Program-made: the position numbers and the translations under genes
Shown: piece after piece, positions 22,301 to 31,633 of the stretch
How positions within the stretch are numbered: the stretch's first letter is position 1
How the letters are laid out: every line of letters begins with the position of its first letter
Assembly (NCBI GenBank): GCA_964019335.1
Contig: OZ025686.1
Coordinates: 124,001-188,000, forward strand
Source: Diplonema japonicum
Lineage: Eukaryota > Euglenozoa > Diplonemea > Diplonemida > Diplonemidae
Length of the DNA stretch: 64,000 nt
Direction of reading: 5' to 3'
The notes under the pieces: generated by a model
The model's input: only the letters and a program-made list of their open reading frames with translations
What the model was told of the DNA's origin: nothing
Database searches by the model: none

Positions 22301-24625
22301 AGTAAGCGCGTCGGCTTCCTCCTTCTTTTCGTCCAGTTGCACCTGCAGCTTTTCATTTTCCAATTCTCTTGCAGCTATGTCCCCCTCAAGCTGCTGCTTA
22401 TCCGACTCCAGATCAGTGATAGCAAACGCCAGCCTCTCTTCAGACTCTTTTGAGTTCCCCAGCTTTGCGGTAAGCTCAGCCACACGTTCCATCACCTCAC
22501 CACGAGCCGCCTCAAGTTCAAGCTTTGCTGACTCAAGTTCCTCAACAGTGCCACGAAGAGATTCAAGTGCTTCCTCTTTCCTGCCAAGGTCTGTTTTCAG
22601 GGATCGTTCAACTTCCTCCAAGCGGTCCTGTTCATCTTTCAGATCATTGATAGTTTCCTGCAGTTCAGAAGACGCAGTCTCCTTCTCTTGCACCTGTCCT
22701 TCGAGTGTTGTGATGGTCTCGTTCAGTTCCTTCAACTTCTCATTCTTCTCATCAATCATCTTCTGCAAGCCCTCTGCCTCAGTCCCCTTCGATGCCGATG
22801 CCTCTTTCATGGATGAAAGGTCTTCCTCAAGCTGCTGTTTCTCGGACTCCAGGTTCTTTATTTGAACTACAGCAGCATCATGTTCGGTTTGCAACTTCTC
22901 TTGAGCTTGCTGCAGGGCTGCTCTTGCGACGCTCGCTTCTTCGAGCTCACCCTCTACGCGTGTCATTTCTCGTTGTGTGGTGGTCGTTGATTCTTCTGCT
23001 GCTAGTTGCAGTGTTTCCAACTCTTTGGCTTGCTTTTGCACTGTCTCTTGTTCTACATTAAGCTTCCCTCGCAGGTGCATGCACTCTGAGGTTATTGCAG
23101 TCAGGTCCGTCGACAGCTCTTCAAACTTCTCCTTCTTCTCATCGAGCAAGTTTTGCAGCTCCTCTTTTGCTGTACTCGTAGATGCCGCTGTTTTCGTTAG
23201 GGATTCAAGGTCCTCCTCAAGCTGTTTCTTGACGCCCTCCAGGCTCTGCAGCTCTCTGGTCGTTCCGTCCACAGTAGCCAGCAAGTTCTCAATCTTTGCT
23301 AGCGTGTCATTGTGTTCAGTTTGAATCTCATCCCGAGACCCCTTGGCATCCTTGAGTTCAGCCTCGCGTTCCATCACCTCACCACGAGCCACCTCAAGTT
23401 GTGAAGAGAGATCAGCCTTTGCTGACTCAAGTTCCTCAACAGTGCCGCGAAGGGATTCAAGTGCTTCCTCCTTCCTGCCAAGGTCCGTCTTAAGTGATCG
23501 TTCGGCTTCTTCCAAGCGGTCCTGTTCATCTTCTAGATTTTTGACATTTTCCTGCAGTTCAGAAGAAGCAGTCTCCTTCTCTTGCACCTGTCCTTCGAGT
23601 GTTGTGATGGTCTCGTTCAGTTCCTTCAACTTTTCGTTCTTCTCATCAAGCATCTTCTGCAAGCCCTCTGCCTCGGTCCCTTTCGATGCTGATGCTTCTT
23701 TCATGGATGAGAGGTCTTCCTCGAGCTGTTGTTTGATAGCTTGGATGCCGCTAAATTCGTTTTGCAGCTCCTCGAGTTTTGCTTCTTTTGCCTGTGATTC
23801 CGCGCTGCTGGTGTCGTACTGGGATTGGAGGTCAGTGAGTTTCTGAGTGACTGAAACTAGGCTGGCTTTTGCGTTTTCAAAATCGGAGTCTGTAGCTGCC
23901 TGCCCTTCGAGCTGAGCCGTGAGCTCGCTGTTAGTCTGTTGGAGCTGTGTGATGAAGTCTTCCTTTGAAGAGAGCTGCTCCTCGAGCTGTGAACTCCGGT
24001 CGGCAAGCTGTTTCTGGAGTGTAGTGAGTTCCTCGCGAGATGCACTCAGCTGGTTCTCCACTTCGGTGACCAGTGTGGACTTCGTGTCGAGCTCGCTGCG
24101 GAGCTCATCCATCTTCTCTTGCGCGAGTTGCATTTCCTTCTCTTTTCGTTCGAAGGTTTCTTTGCTCTGGGACAACTCTGCGGCAAGCGATGCCTTCTCG
24201 TTATTAAGCTCCTCGAGCACACCCGTTTTTGAATGCATCGATTCCTCGTGGGTCTGCAGTGACTGAGAGGCTTTCTCAAGCTCCTTCCTCATGTCGTCCA
24301 GCTCGTCGAGCGCCTTGCTACCCTTGTCGAGCTGCGACTTGAGCGTCGTATCGTAGTTAGAGTAGTCCTCGAGGGGCGTGACCTTCGAAGGGGTCATGCT
24401 GCTGGCGTTCAGGAGGAAATTATTTTGCTTGCGGAGCACCGAACTGCTCGCAAGCAAATCCAGCAGCATGTGTTTCTGACTCAGCACATGCTTCTCGTGC
24501 CCCAAACCCACCTCTGCCGCGTTGTTCAGCTGCTTATTCTCGGCAAGCACGCTTTCCATCTGCGTCATCAGCTCGACTATGGCATTCCTCTGCAAAATAA
24601 CTGCATCGTGCCCCCCCTCGGGCAT
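13317..24625 (-). CDS. Giant repetitive coiled-coil protein, 3740 residues (3 exons)
   Basis: The start is ATG 24625 (MPEGGHDAVILQRNAIVEL), preceded by GGTTTCAG and one G. Two short introns lie near the end: 45 nt (donor GTATGTTACT, about 13627-13671) and 41 nt (GTGTGTACAG to CACACAG, about 13511-13551). The second changes frame and replaces an apparent earlier stop, so the protein ends at 13317 with AFNGSVIK. Spliced length is an exact multiple of three. Nearly all of it is heptad coiled coil (Glu, Lys, Leu, Gln). At least 11 copies of EASASKGTE(A/T)EGLQ occur in blocks about 110-235 residues long. There is no motor, membrane span or zinc motif. A long cytoskeletal tether such as a flagellum attachment or basal-body fibre protein fits, but so would a golgin. 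Confidence 0.9.
15960..23720 (-). repeat. Higher-order coding repeats of the giant coiled-coil gene
   Basis: Near-identical DNA blocks encode KQQLEEDLSSMKEASASKGT, then the ELNETITTLEGQVQEKETAS block, then DRLEEVERSL(K/T)TDLGRKEEA. A longer unit also containing the DELAGV(V/M)SQLDTLTADLDSS block recurs with its anchor at about 18449, 19154, 20756 and 21461. The outer pairs are exactly 705 bases (235 residues) apart. The high nucleotide identity implies recent duplication or ongoing conversion. Confidence 0.85.
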
Positions 24626-24724
24626 CCTGAAACCTCCCAATACCTGTATTTTTGTCGTGGTTGTGTAAGGAAGGTGGTATAAGACTAAAAAGAAAACTGT
24701 ACATCTATAGATATTTAGCGCTAT

Positions 24725-26350
24725 CTAGTTCATTGAATGGGAAAAAACGGTGGTTTGGACGACAGAGCGGTTTGCTTGTCTTGTGAGGAACTGGCGATGG
24801 TCGGTACGGAGGTCTGCTTCGTACTTTTCGAGATCCTCGCGCTGGCCTCGGAGGGCGACCTCTTGTCGCAGCATCGCCCCGTCCTCGTCCTGGGCTTGCT
24901 TGATCTTCTGGAGCAACAACTCGTGTTCTTGTTTCATAGCAGCAAGCTTCCCGTCCGCGTCGCCTATTTCACGTGTTGCGATATGTGTGTCAGCGCGGCA
25001 CAAGGCTTCCTTCTCGTGAGCTGTTTGCAGCTCCCTCTCGATGAGATCACGCTTGGCCTGCTCCCTTGCCACTACGTTCTCCTTTTCGCGTTGTTGTGTC
25101 ATTGCGTTCCGGACGGACTCGATGCCAGCAGCCACACGTGCTTCGCCGTCTTTAATCGCGTTCTCAAGGTCTTGTTTGTCCCTCCCTACGGCGTCGACAC
25201 TCTCCACAGCCACCTGGTGTGCATCCCGCAAATTCGTCAGTGTGTCTGTGAACTTCTTCACCTGAGTGTCATGGTGTCTGACCACACGTTCCTGCTCCTC
25301 AAGCATTTTCCTTATCTCCGCTAGCCTCTGTTCTGCCTGCCCCCTCTTCGCAGTCTCTTCTGTCACCTTAATCGTCGCCACCTTCACCTTATCAGCTATC
25401 TCCACCACTTTCGTCTTTCGAACAATTTCTTCGTCTTTAAAACCTCCTTTCTGGTTGATAAGGTCTTGAAGGTCGGCCTTGGCCTGCTGTGTGGCGTGTT
25501 TGGCTTTCTCCAAGTCGTTCAAGACGTTTTGCTGTTTGCGGTGCGCGTCGGTGAGTGCGTTGGTTTGCTTCTGCAGTGCGTCCTCGAGCCTGGCTGTCTC
25601 ACTGAGGGCGTCTTGGTGCAGCCGCCTTGCGTCGTCGATGGCCGCCTGCCCGTTGCGTTTGAGATTCTCCTGCCGACGCATCTCGTCCTCCTGATTCTTT
25701 CTGAGTTGATCGTCTTTCAGCCGGTAGTAAAGACAGTCAAGAATGGTGGGGTAGATCTCTCCGAAACGGTGGAACTCTGATGTGTCAAGCATCATGTCAT
25801 TGTTGGTGTCTGCCTTGGTGAAGATGTCGGGGGCGTGGTTCGTGATAGCAGGGAGATGGTGAAAGGCCGCCATGAAGCCCTCTCTTCGGATCAAGTGGAC
25901 TGCCGGGTCTTCCATGCATGAAAAGCAGAACTTTACCTTTTCTGGAAAGGTGGGCACGGCGTGGCTCTGAACAGCTGTTGAGTACGACATGCGCGGTTGG
26001 GCAGTGCTTGTGCTTCGCTTCACGGTTGTTGTTGTTGTTGTTGCTGCGTATGTTGTGTTGGAAGAGCGAGCTTGAAGTGGCTGTTGCACGGGCTGAGAAG
26101 GCGGGCGTTTGCCTTCCGGCACAACGTACAGTTGACAGTAGTCGGTCACCTGTTCTTCACGGTGCACATCTTCCCATGCATCCCCCTTCTTCACCTTCAT
26201 TTTCTTTATTTTAATGTCGTGCCTGTTTAAACTGAATTCCCTCTCCGCATCTTTTATCAACGCATCCAGTTTCGGCCTTTTTGGGAATTGTATTTCATAA
26301 TTCTGCGATCCACCACCTACCTTCCCCGCTACCAGCACCGTGAACACCAT
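24725..26350 (-). CDS. BILBO1: BILBO1-like flagellar pocket collar protein
   Basis: 541 residues, no intron. Residues 1-85 form a ubiquitin-like globular domain ending QVTDYCQLYVVPEG, which matches the conserved N-terminal domain of trypanosome BILBO1 as I remember it. A Thr/Ser-rich linker follows. Then comes a canonical EF-hand loop at about residues 183-194 (DTNNDMMLDTSE) and a coiled coil of some 320 residues. The order of globular domain, EF-hand and coiled coil, and the length (trypanosome protein about 590), agree with the collar filament former at the neck of the flagellar pocket. Only one clear EF-hand is seen, whereas two are described in trypanosomes. It sits 100 bases upstream of the giant coiled-coil gene. 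Confidence 0.75.
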   Translation of the reverse strand: MVFTVLVAGKVGGGSQNYEIQFPKRPKLDALIKDAEREFSLNRHDIKIKKMKVKKGDAWEDVHREEQVTDYCQLYVVPEGKRPPSQPVQQPLQARSSNTTYAATTTTTTVKRSTSTAQPRMSYSTAVQSHAVPTFPEKVKFCFSCMEDPAVHLIRREGFMAAFHHLPAITNHAPDIFTKADTNNDMMLDTSEFHRFGEIYPTILDCLYYRLKDDQLRKNQEDEMRRQENLKRNGQAAIDDARRLHQDALSETARLEDALQKQTNALTDAHRKQQNVLNDLEKAKHATQQAKADLQDLINQKGGFKDEEIVRKTKVVEIADKVKVATIKVTEETAKRGQAEQRLAEIRKMLEEQERVVRHHDTQVKKFTDTLTNLRDAHQVAVESVDAVGRDKQDLENAIKDGEARVAAGIESVRNAMTQQREKENVVAREQAKRDLIERELQTAHEKEALCRADTHIATREIGDADGKLAAMKQEHELLLQKIKQAQDEDGAMLRQEVALRGQREDLEKYEADLRTDHRQFLTRQANRSVVQTTVFSHSMN

Positions 26351-26458
26351 TTATTTTTTTTTCCTCCCTTTTTTTTTTATAAAAAACATAATCCGAGTGC
26401 ACACGTTATAAAAAGAACTGGTGTACATGAAAAAAAAAAACTCATTTCTCCTTTTCCC

Positions 26459-26600
26459 TTACATCTTATCAGCTCGCACTAGAGAGGGTTGGTCTTTTCT
26501 TGTGAAGAACGAAAACCCCTGTAAAGTGGGTCCTTCGTGTCCCTCGTATGGGAACTCCTTGAATGTGTTTTTGGGCTCTGAGAACGAAAAACCAACCTTT

Positions 26601-26640
<40 letters not shown>

Positions 26641-26754
26641 GGTGTTCCCCCCATTGTCACACACCACATGCACGTCACCCACCCCGTCATTTGGGTTAAT
26701 CATATCAGAGAATGACCACCCAGAGGGTGAATATAGTGACCCGCTTACATGCAT
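26459..26754 (-). CDS. Micro-gene, 75 residues in two exons, unknown function
   Basis: Exon 1 (26754-26665) encodes 30 codons, MHVSGSLYSPSGWSFSDMIN then PNDGVGDVHV. Exon 2 (26596-26459) encodes 45 codons plus stop, beginning VGFSFSEPKNTFKEF and ending LVRADKM. The 68-nt intron has a GTGTGTGAC donor like other genes here and about 33 A just before the TCTAAAG acceptor. The upstream acceptor-like ACTTTCCAG lies 13 bases before the ATG. The phase joins exactly. Composition (Gly, Pro, Asp, aromatic residues) is protein-like and unlike the surrounding homopolymer DNA. No family recognised and no membrane segment. Confidence 0.5.
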
Positions 26755-27220
26755 TTTCCCCCTTTCCTGGAAAGTGGGTTCCAAATAATTTCAAGGTCTT
26801 TTTTTTATCCGTTTTGAAACACAAGTACTAAAGGGGGCGGGGCAGGACTGACTAAACACAGACGACGTCGAGGTTAGATGACAACAAATCTTCTTTTTTC
26901 TCCCCCCTTCTTCTCCCCCGAGATTTCCCTTTCCGTGTGAAAAGAGCAGAGAACGAGCTTTTTTTTTTCTTCTTTTTCTTTCGTTGTTTCCACTTTTGTT
27001 TTTTTCTCTTCCTCTTTTTTTTCTCTTTTTTCTGCCCACTCTTATTCATTCATTGCCTGTTTTTCACTCTGGTTCACCCCTTCATCCTTTTCTTCGGGCT
27101 CACCGAGAAAAAGAGAAAAAAAAAAAAAAAGAAATTCGATAAGTTTCAAGAAGAAAAAAACAAGTACGCAGCCCAACCGTTGTCGGAGCGGTGGGGGGGG
27201 CAAAAAAAAGGGGGTAACCC
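26755..27220. other. Gene-free low-complexity gap
   Basis: Purine/pyrimidine-rich spacer between the UXS-1 stop and the micro-gene. Nothing else seen. Confidence 0.5.
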
Positions 27221-28537
27221 TCACGACTGGATGTACCCGGGCTTAATTGGGTCCTGCCCAGCTGTTGTAATTTTCCCACTGTTCTTCTCCAACTGGTTCT
27301 TGAAGTATGAGATGGTTTTCCTAAGCCCCTGTGGTGAAGAGGATATCTAAAATGAATAGAAGTACAAACCTCCTTCACATCGACTTGTGGCCTCCAGCCC
27401 AGCTGCGTCATTGCCTTTGTGATGTCAGGCTTCCTCTGGCTCGGGTCGTCCTTTGACGCTGCGATGTACCTGATCTCACTGGCGGAACCCGTCAGCTCCT
27501 GTTGTCGGGTAGCTTTAAAAAAAAGACGAACGACAACACACCTTGATGAGAATAGCAAACTCCGACACTGTGTACTCGTCAGGGTTCCCCACGTTCACAG
27601 GGGTGCTCACGTTCCCGTTCATGACAGACATGATCCCCCTCACCAGATCGTCCACGTACTGGAAGGATCTGGTCTGCTTCCCTGAGCCGTAGATCGTGAT
27701 GGGCTTCCCTTGCAGTGCTTGGATGATGAAGTTCGACACCACACGCCCGTCGTTCGGGTGCATCCTCGGACCGAACGTGTTGAAGATCCGCACCACCCGC
27801 ACCTCCACACCCATCTTCTCGTATGCGTACATCATCGTCTCCCCGAGACGCTTCGCTTCGTCGTAACAAGCACGGGGGCCGATCGGGTTCACATTCCCCC
27901 AGTAGGTCTCCCGTTGGGGATGCTCCTTCGGGTCGCCGTACACTTCAGAGGTCGAGGTGAAGAGGACACGGGCACCTGAGGCCTTCCCAATATCAAGCAT
28001 GTTCATGGTGCCCTCAGTGTTGGTTCTGATGGTTTTCATGGGATGGAACATGTAGTGCGGAGGTGAGGCGGGCGAGGCGAGGTGGTAGACCTGGTCCACG
28101 ACAAGGGAGATCTTGTCGACAACATCGTGTTCGACGAGGTTGAAGTTCGGGTGGCCTATCCAGTGGATGATGTTCTCCATCCTGCCGGTGAAGAAGTTGT
28201 CGAGGACGGTGACGTGGTGGCCTTGCTTCATCAGCACGTCCACAAGGTTTGAGCCCACAAACCCTGCACCGCCTGTCACGAGGATGCGCTTCCTTGCAGA
28301 AGAGAGCAACATCTGGACGGGCTCGTATTTCCGCTTTTGTTGTTCTTCTGGCAACTTCGACGCAATGAGGCTCTGCTTCAGATCTTCCACCTCGTTGCGA
28401 AGCCTTTCGATGTTCCTCTGCTCCTCTACGGCGCTGCCGTGTCCCCGGGGTGATGTGAAATTAGAGATTGAGAAGCACACCAACACCGTCACTAGTACAG
28501 CCCCTACTACCCACACATCTTGAACTGGATGGGGCAT
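27221..28537 (-). CDS. UXS1: UDP-glucuronate decarboxylase, copy 1 (3 exons)
   Basis: Converts UDP-glucuronate to UDP-xylose in the Golgi. 410 residues after removing 43- and 41-nt introns (GTGTGTTGTC and GTTTGTACTT donors). A signal anchor (GAVLVTVLVCFSI) and short stem precede the extended SDR fold: NAD loop VTGGAGFVGSNLVD, catalytic YDEAK within RACYDEAKRLGE, then IFNTFGPRMHPNDGRVVSNF. Exons 2-3 restore the C-terminus (ELTGSASEIRYIAASKDDPS and GLRKTISYFKNQ) and end at GYIQS. The N-terminal membrane part differs from copies 2 and 3 while the catalytic part is almost identical in DNA. Confidence 0.93.
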
Positions 28538-28912
28538 TTATTCTTTCCCTTCTTCTCCCTTCCCTTTTTATTTTATTTTTTTATGCAAAGTAGTACGACC
28601 GATGCACATCTTGTACACCAGCAGGCGCTTTCAAAGTAAAATAAAATTAAGAATGCGAAGATAAAGAGGCGCCTTAGAAAACAGCAGGGGGGGGGGGGGG
28701 GGAGAGAGAGAGGACCGGGTACAAAAAAACCCGCCAAATAGAATTTTAAAAAAAAAGAAAAGGAAGGAGAGAAAAAAAAAATCGCTTCCTTCTTTTTCTT
28801 CCAACTGAAATAAAACTATACTATTACTAGATATAGGTTAATTACTGTTTTAAAAACACACCATATATTCTCCTTTTTTTTTTGTTAGCTTTTGTGTAAA
28901 TGTGAATGTAGC
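28538..28912. other. Gene-free gap
   Basis: Low-complexity spacer with a G run near 28687-28702 and A/T runs. No feature seen. Confidence 0.5.
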
Positions 28913-30209
28913 TTAAGCTTTTCCATATCCTGGTTTCACAGGATCTTGTCCCACTGTGACTATGGATCCATTATTAGAGATGAGCTGAGCCTTAAAGTAA
29001 GCAATGGTGCGTGCAAGGCCCTCCTTGACGGAGACACGAGGCTTCCAGCCCAGCTGCGTCATTGCCTTTGTGATGTCAGGCTTCCTCTGGCTCGGGTCGT
29101 CCTTTGACGCTGCGATGTACCTGATCTCACTGGTGGACTTGGTCAGATCCTGTTGTTGGGTAACTTAAAGAAGAAGAAGAAGGAGAAAGACAACACACCT
29201 TGATGAGAACAGCAAACTCCGACACTGTGTACTCGTCAGGGTTCCCCACGTTCACAGGGGTGCTCACGTTCCCGTTCATGACAGACATGATCCCCCTCAC
29301 CAGATCGTCCACGTACTGGAAGGATCTGGTCTGCTTCCCTGAGCCGTAGATCGTGATGGGCTTCCCTTGCAGTGCTTGGATGATGAAGTTCGACACCACA
29401 CGCCCGTCGTTCGGGTGCATCCTCGGACCGAACGTGTTGAAGATCCGCACCACCCGCACCTCCACACCCATCTTCTCGTATGCGTACATCATCGTCTCCC
29501 CGAGACGCTTCGCTTCGTCGTAACAAGCACGGGGGCCGATCGGGTTCACATTCCCCCAGTAGGTCTCCCGTTGGGGATGCTCCTTCGGGTCGCCGTACAC
29601 TTCAGAGGTCGAGGTGAAGAGGACACGGGCACCTGAGGCCTTCCCGATTTCAAGCATGTTCACGGTGCCGTCAGTGTTGGTTTTGATCGTTTTCATGGGG
29701 TTGTACATATAGTGCGGAGGTGAGGCGGGCGAGGCGAGGTGGTAGACCTGGTCCACGACAAGGGAGATCTTGTCGACAACATCGTGTTCGACGAGTCGGA
29801 AGTTCGGGTGGCCTATCCAGTGGATGATGTTCTCCATCCTGCCGGTGAAGAAGTTGTCGAGGACGGTGACGTGGTGGCCTTGCTTCATCAGCACGTCCAC
29901 AAGGTTTGAGCCCACAAACCCTGCACCGCCTGTCACGAGGATGCGCTTCCTTGATGCAGACGTAAGGGACGCGACGGGGTCGAACTGCTTGCGAGGAGCA
30001 CTGGCAGCAACCCGACCACCGCCAGTTTTGTTGTTGCAATCAAGACTTTTTCGTATCTCCTTCACCTCGCTCACGATACGGGTGATGTCCAACTCCGTCA
30101 TCTTGTCATCCCTTACCTGCACTAAGCTCGGTCGAAACGGGAAGACTGCCGTGAAATACAACCCCAGAAGGAGCACCGTGCTTAAAATCACCCATACTTG
30201 AACAAGCAT
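28913..30209 (-). CDS. UXS1: UDP-glucuronate decarboxylase, copy 2 (2 exons)
   Basis: 415 residues. Its own membrane anchor (VWVILSTVLLLGLYFTAVF) and stem are followed by the same NAD-binding and YxxxK catalytic core as copy 1. One 49-nt intron (GTGTGTTGTC donor, acceptor AACAACAG) is shared in sequence with copy 3. Exon 2 continues uninterrupted (GWKPRVSVKEGLARTIAYF) to stop at 28913, whereas copies 1 and 3 have a further intron after the VxE codons. So either this copy lost an intron or the other two gained one. Start chosen at ATG 30209, the only one before the anchor. Confidence 0.93.
29180..29945 (-). repeat. Near-identical catalytic block shared by the three UXS genes
   Basis: About 750 bases here are almost identical in DNA to 27545-28290 and 31955-32715, including synonymous sites. 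Copies 2 and 3 are also identical through the first intron. Flanking N-terminal coding and intergenic DNA differ. Gene conversion or very recent duplication is implied. Confidence 0.85.
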
Positions 30210-30799
30210 TTTCTTTTTCTTTTTATGGGAAACCTTGTAAATTTGCGAAGGGGTTGGGGTGGGGGGGGGATGCTAAGAGTACAAAAATAATACAATAAAA
30301 TAAAAAACTTAGGATTAAAAAACTTATTTTTTTTCTCTTTATTCTTAAAACATCTTTTTTTTTTCTTCTTAAAGGGCGGTGGCGTGAAAAAGGTGGGAGA
30401 TACGAGAAAAGCACGCAAAAGAGAAGATAATTGAGGGGGGGGGGGGGGGGGGGATACCGGAGTAAGTGCTTCTCTCTTCTTCCTCTTTGTGTATAGATTG
30501 TTTTAAGTTCATGGCCCTCTTGTAGTGCCCCTCCCGCCCCCTTCTTCCATTCTTTTTAAACTTTCTTTTACTTTTGATCCCAACATGACTACACGGTATG
30601 CAATCTCCCTTTCAAGCCCATTAGTCCAGCAACCCACTTGCACTCAGCTTTTGGTCATTTTGGGGGAGGGGTATAAAAGCCCTTTTCTTTGAAGAGGACA
30701 AGAGTTTCAAAAGCAAATCGTTGCTTCTGGGAGAGAGGCCCCACCTGGACCTACTTCTACTGCAAAGAACAACGCTATCATGTAACAAGTGGAACATTG

Positions 30800-31075
30800 C
30801 TATTTCTCATTGGTCATATCATGTCGTTCAATTCTCTTTTTATTTTTTTCTTCTAATTTCTTTCTTCCCTCCGCAATCTGTGACCATATAAGAGGGGTGA
30901 AGCGAGGAACTTGCGAGGACATAAGGTACAGGAGGGAGATCACATAAATGAGGTACCCGCTTTGGAACGCCACCCCTTGTCTTTTACTTATCTACCAAGA
31001 AAAAAAAAAAAAGAGAAATATCTCACAAAAAAAAAAAGAGGAAAAAAAAAAAAAAAACGTCACAGCTGGCATCAT
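30800..31075 (-). CDS. Micro-gene, about 67 residues, one membrane span, charged tail
   Basis: Exon 2 (30991-30800) is 63 codons plus stop. It holds ISKRQGVAFQ, a hydrophobic span SGYLIYVISLLYLM, then PRFTPLIW and a strongly charged helix (AEGRKKLEEKNKKRIERHD). It follows a clear acceptor (T-run, CTTGGTAG). Exon 1 is less certain; ATG 31075 with MMPA joined through a GTGACG donor keeps the frame. A TM segment plus basic tail resembles small subunits or assembly factors of mitochondrial or ER complexes, but no homologue is recognised. The reading frame is protein-like in an otherwise repetitive gap. Confidence 0.45.
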
Positions 31076-31298
31076 GGGGGAATAAGAGGAGTTGGCGCGT
31101 TGTTTTGTAGACAAAGAAAAGAAAAAGGGGCTTAATTAGTGGCCCTAGAAAGAAGAAGAAGAATAAGAAGATGAGGGTCTACCAAATCAGAAGCCCTTCT
31201 CTGGTGTCAGAGAGGCCAATTTATTTTTTTCTTTTTTTTTTCTTCCCCCCCAAAAAAGAACTAGAAAGAACCCTATCCCTCCCACCCAAAACTGCTGC

Positions 31299-31329
<31 letters not shown>

Positions 31330-31379
31330 TAAAGGGTGAGAAAAAAATTCCATTTCTTTGGCCCTCGTCACCACCCCCA

Positions 31380-31514
31380 CTAGCATGCAACAAGTATGAT
31401 GGGTGAGGTAAACAAAACTCCAATTTTCTGTGCTGAATAAGCAGATTTCATAGCTGCGGCACCGAGTGTGTCAATCTCAAGAAACCTGTTTAAAAAATCT
31501 ACAAACCCACACAT
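31380..31514 (-). CDS. Micro-ORF of 44 residues
   Basis: ATG 31514 lies directly after a long pyrimidine tract (CTTATCC, T run, CC, T run), with CTTTTCAG a little further upstream. This is the pattern seen before genuine starts here. The peptide MCGFVDFLNRFLEIDTLGAA, then AMKSAYSAQKIGVLFTSPII and LVAC, has an amphipathic N-terminal helix and a hydrophobic C-terminal helix. No homologue recognised. It could alternatively be the last exon of a gene whose start I missed (TTAAACAG within it is also a possible acceptor). Confidence 0.35.
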   Translation of the reverse strand: MCGFVDFLNRFLEIDTLGAAAMKSAYSAQKIGVLFTSPIILVAC

Positions 31515-31633
31515 AAAAAAAAAGGAAAAAAAAAAGGATAAGTAATAAGCTGAAAAGGCACTTAATTGCCTTTTAAATCCGGAACCGAAATAGGGGGAGG
31601 GGGGGGGGAAATCGGACAAACCCACAGAAACCC

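Larger units (their letters stand above)
30210..31633. other. 1.4-kb gap with a complex-sequence island
   Basis: The flanks are homopolymer-rich (G run near 30437-30453; A runs near 31030-31060 and 31300-31325). The stretch 30480-31080 is unusually complex and holds a probable micro-gene (30800-31075). 31380-31514 holds another. A perfect 8-bp hairpin (AAAAGGCA/TGCCTTTT) lies at 31553-31574 just past the UXS-3 stop. A TATAAAAG on the plus strand near 30672 and a 6-bp hairpin (AAGCAA/TTGCTT) near 30711 may be chance. Confidence 0.45.

Noticed and set aside
13770-24270. Numerous long Ser-rich plus-strand frames across the giant gene
   Set aside because: They are antisense shadows of the Glu/Lys/Leu-rich coiled-coil repeats. 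They repeat with the same period and have no independent start context.
30660-30760. TATAAAAG plus hairpin on the plus strand as a possible RNA-gene promoter (for example SL RNA)
   Set aside because: No recognisable spliced-leader exon with donor, Sm site or terminator follows in order. The TATA match can occur by chance.
30627-30797. 57-codon minus-strand frame starting two bases after the stop of the 30800 micro-gene
   Set aside because: Ser/Arg/Leu-rich with no leader-splice room between the two frames. Possible 3' UTR chance ORF.
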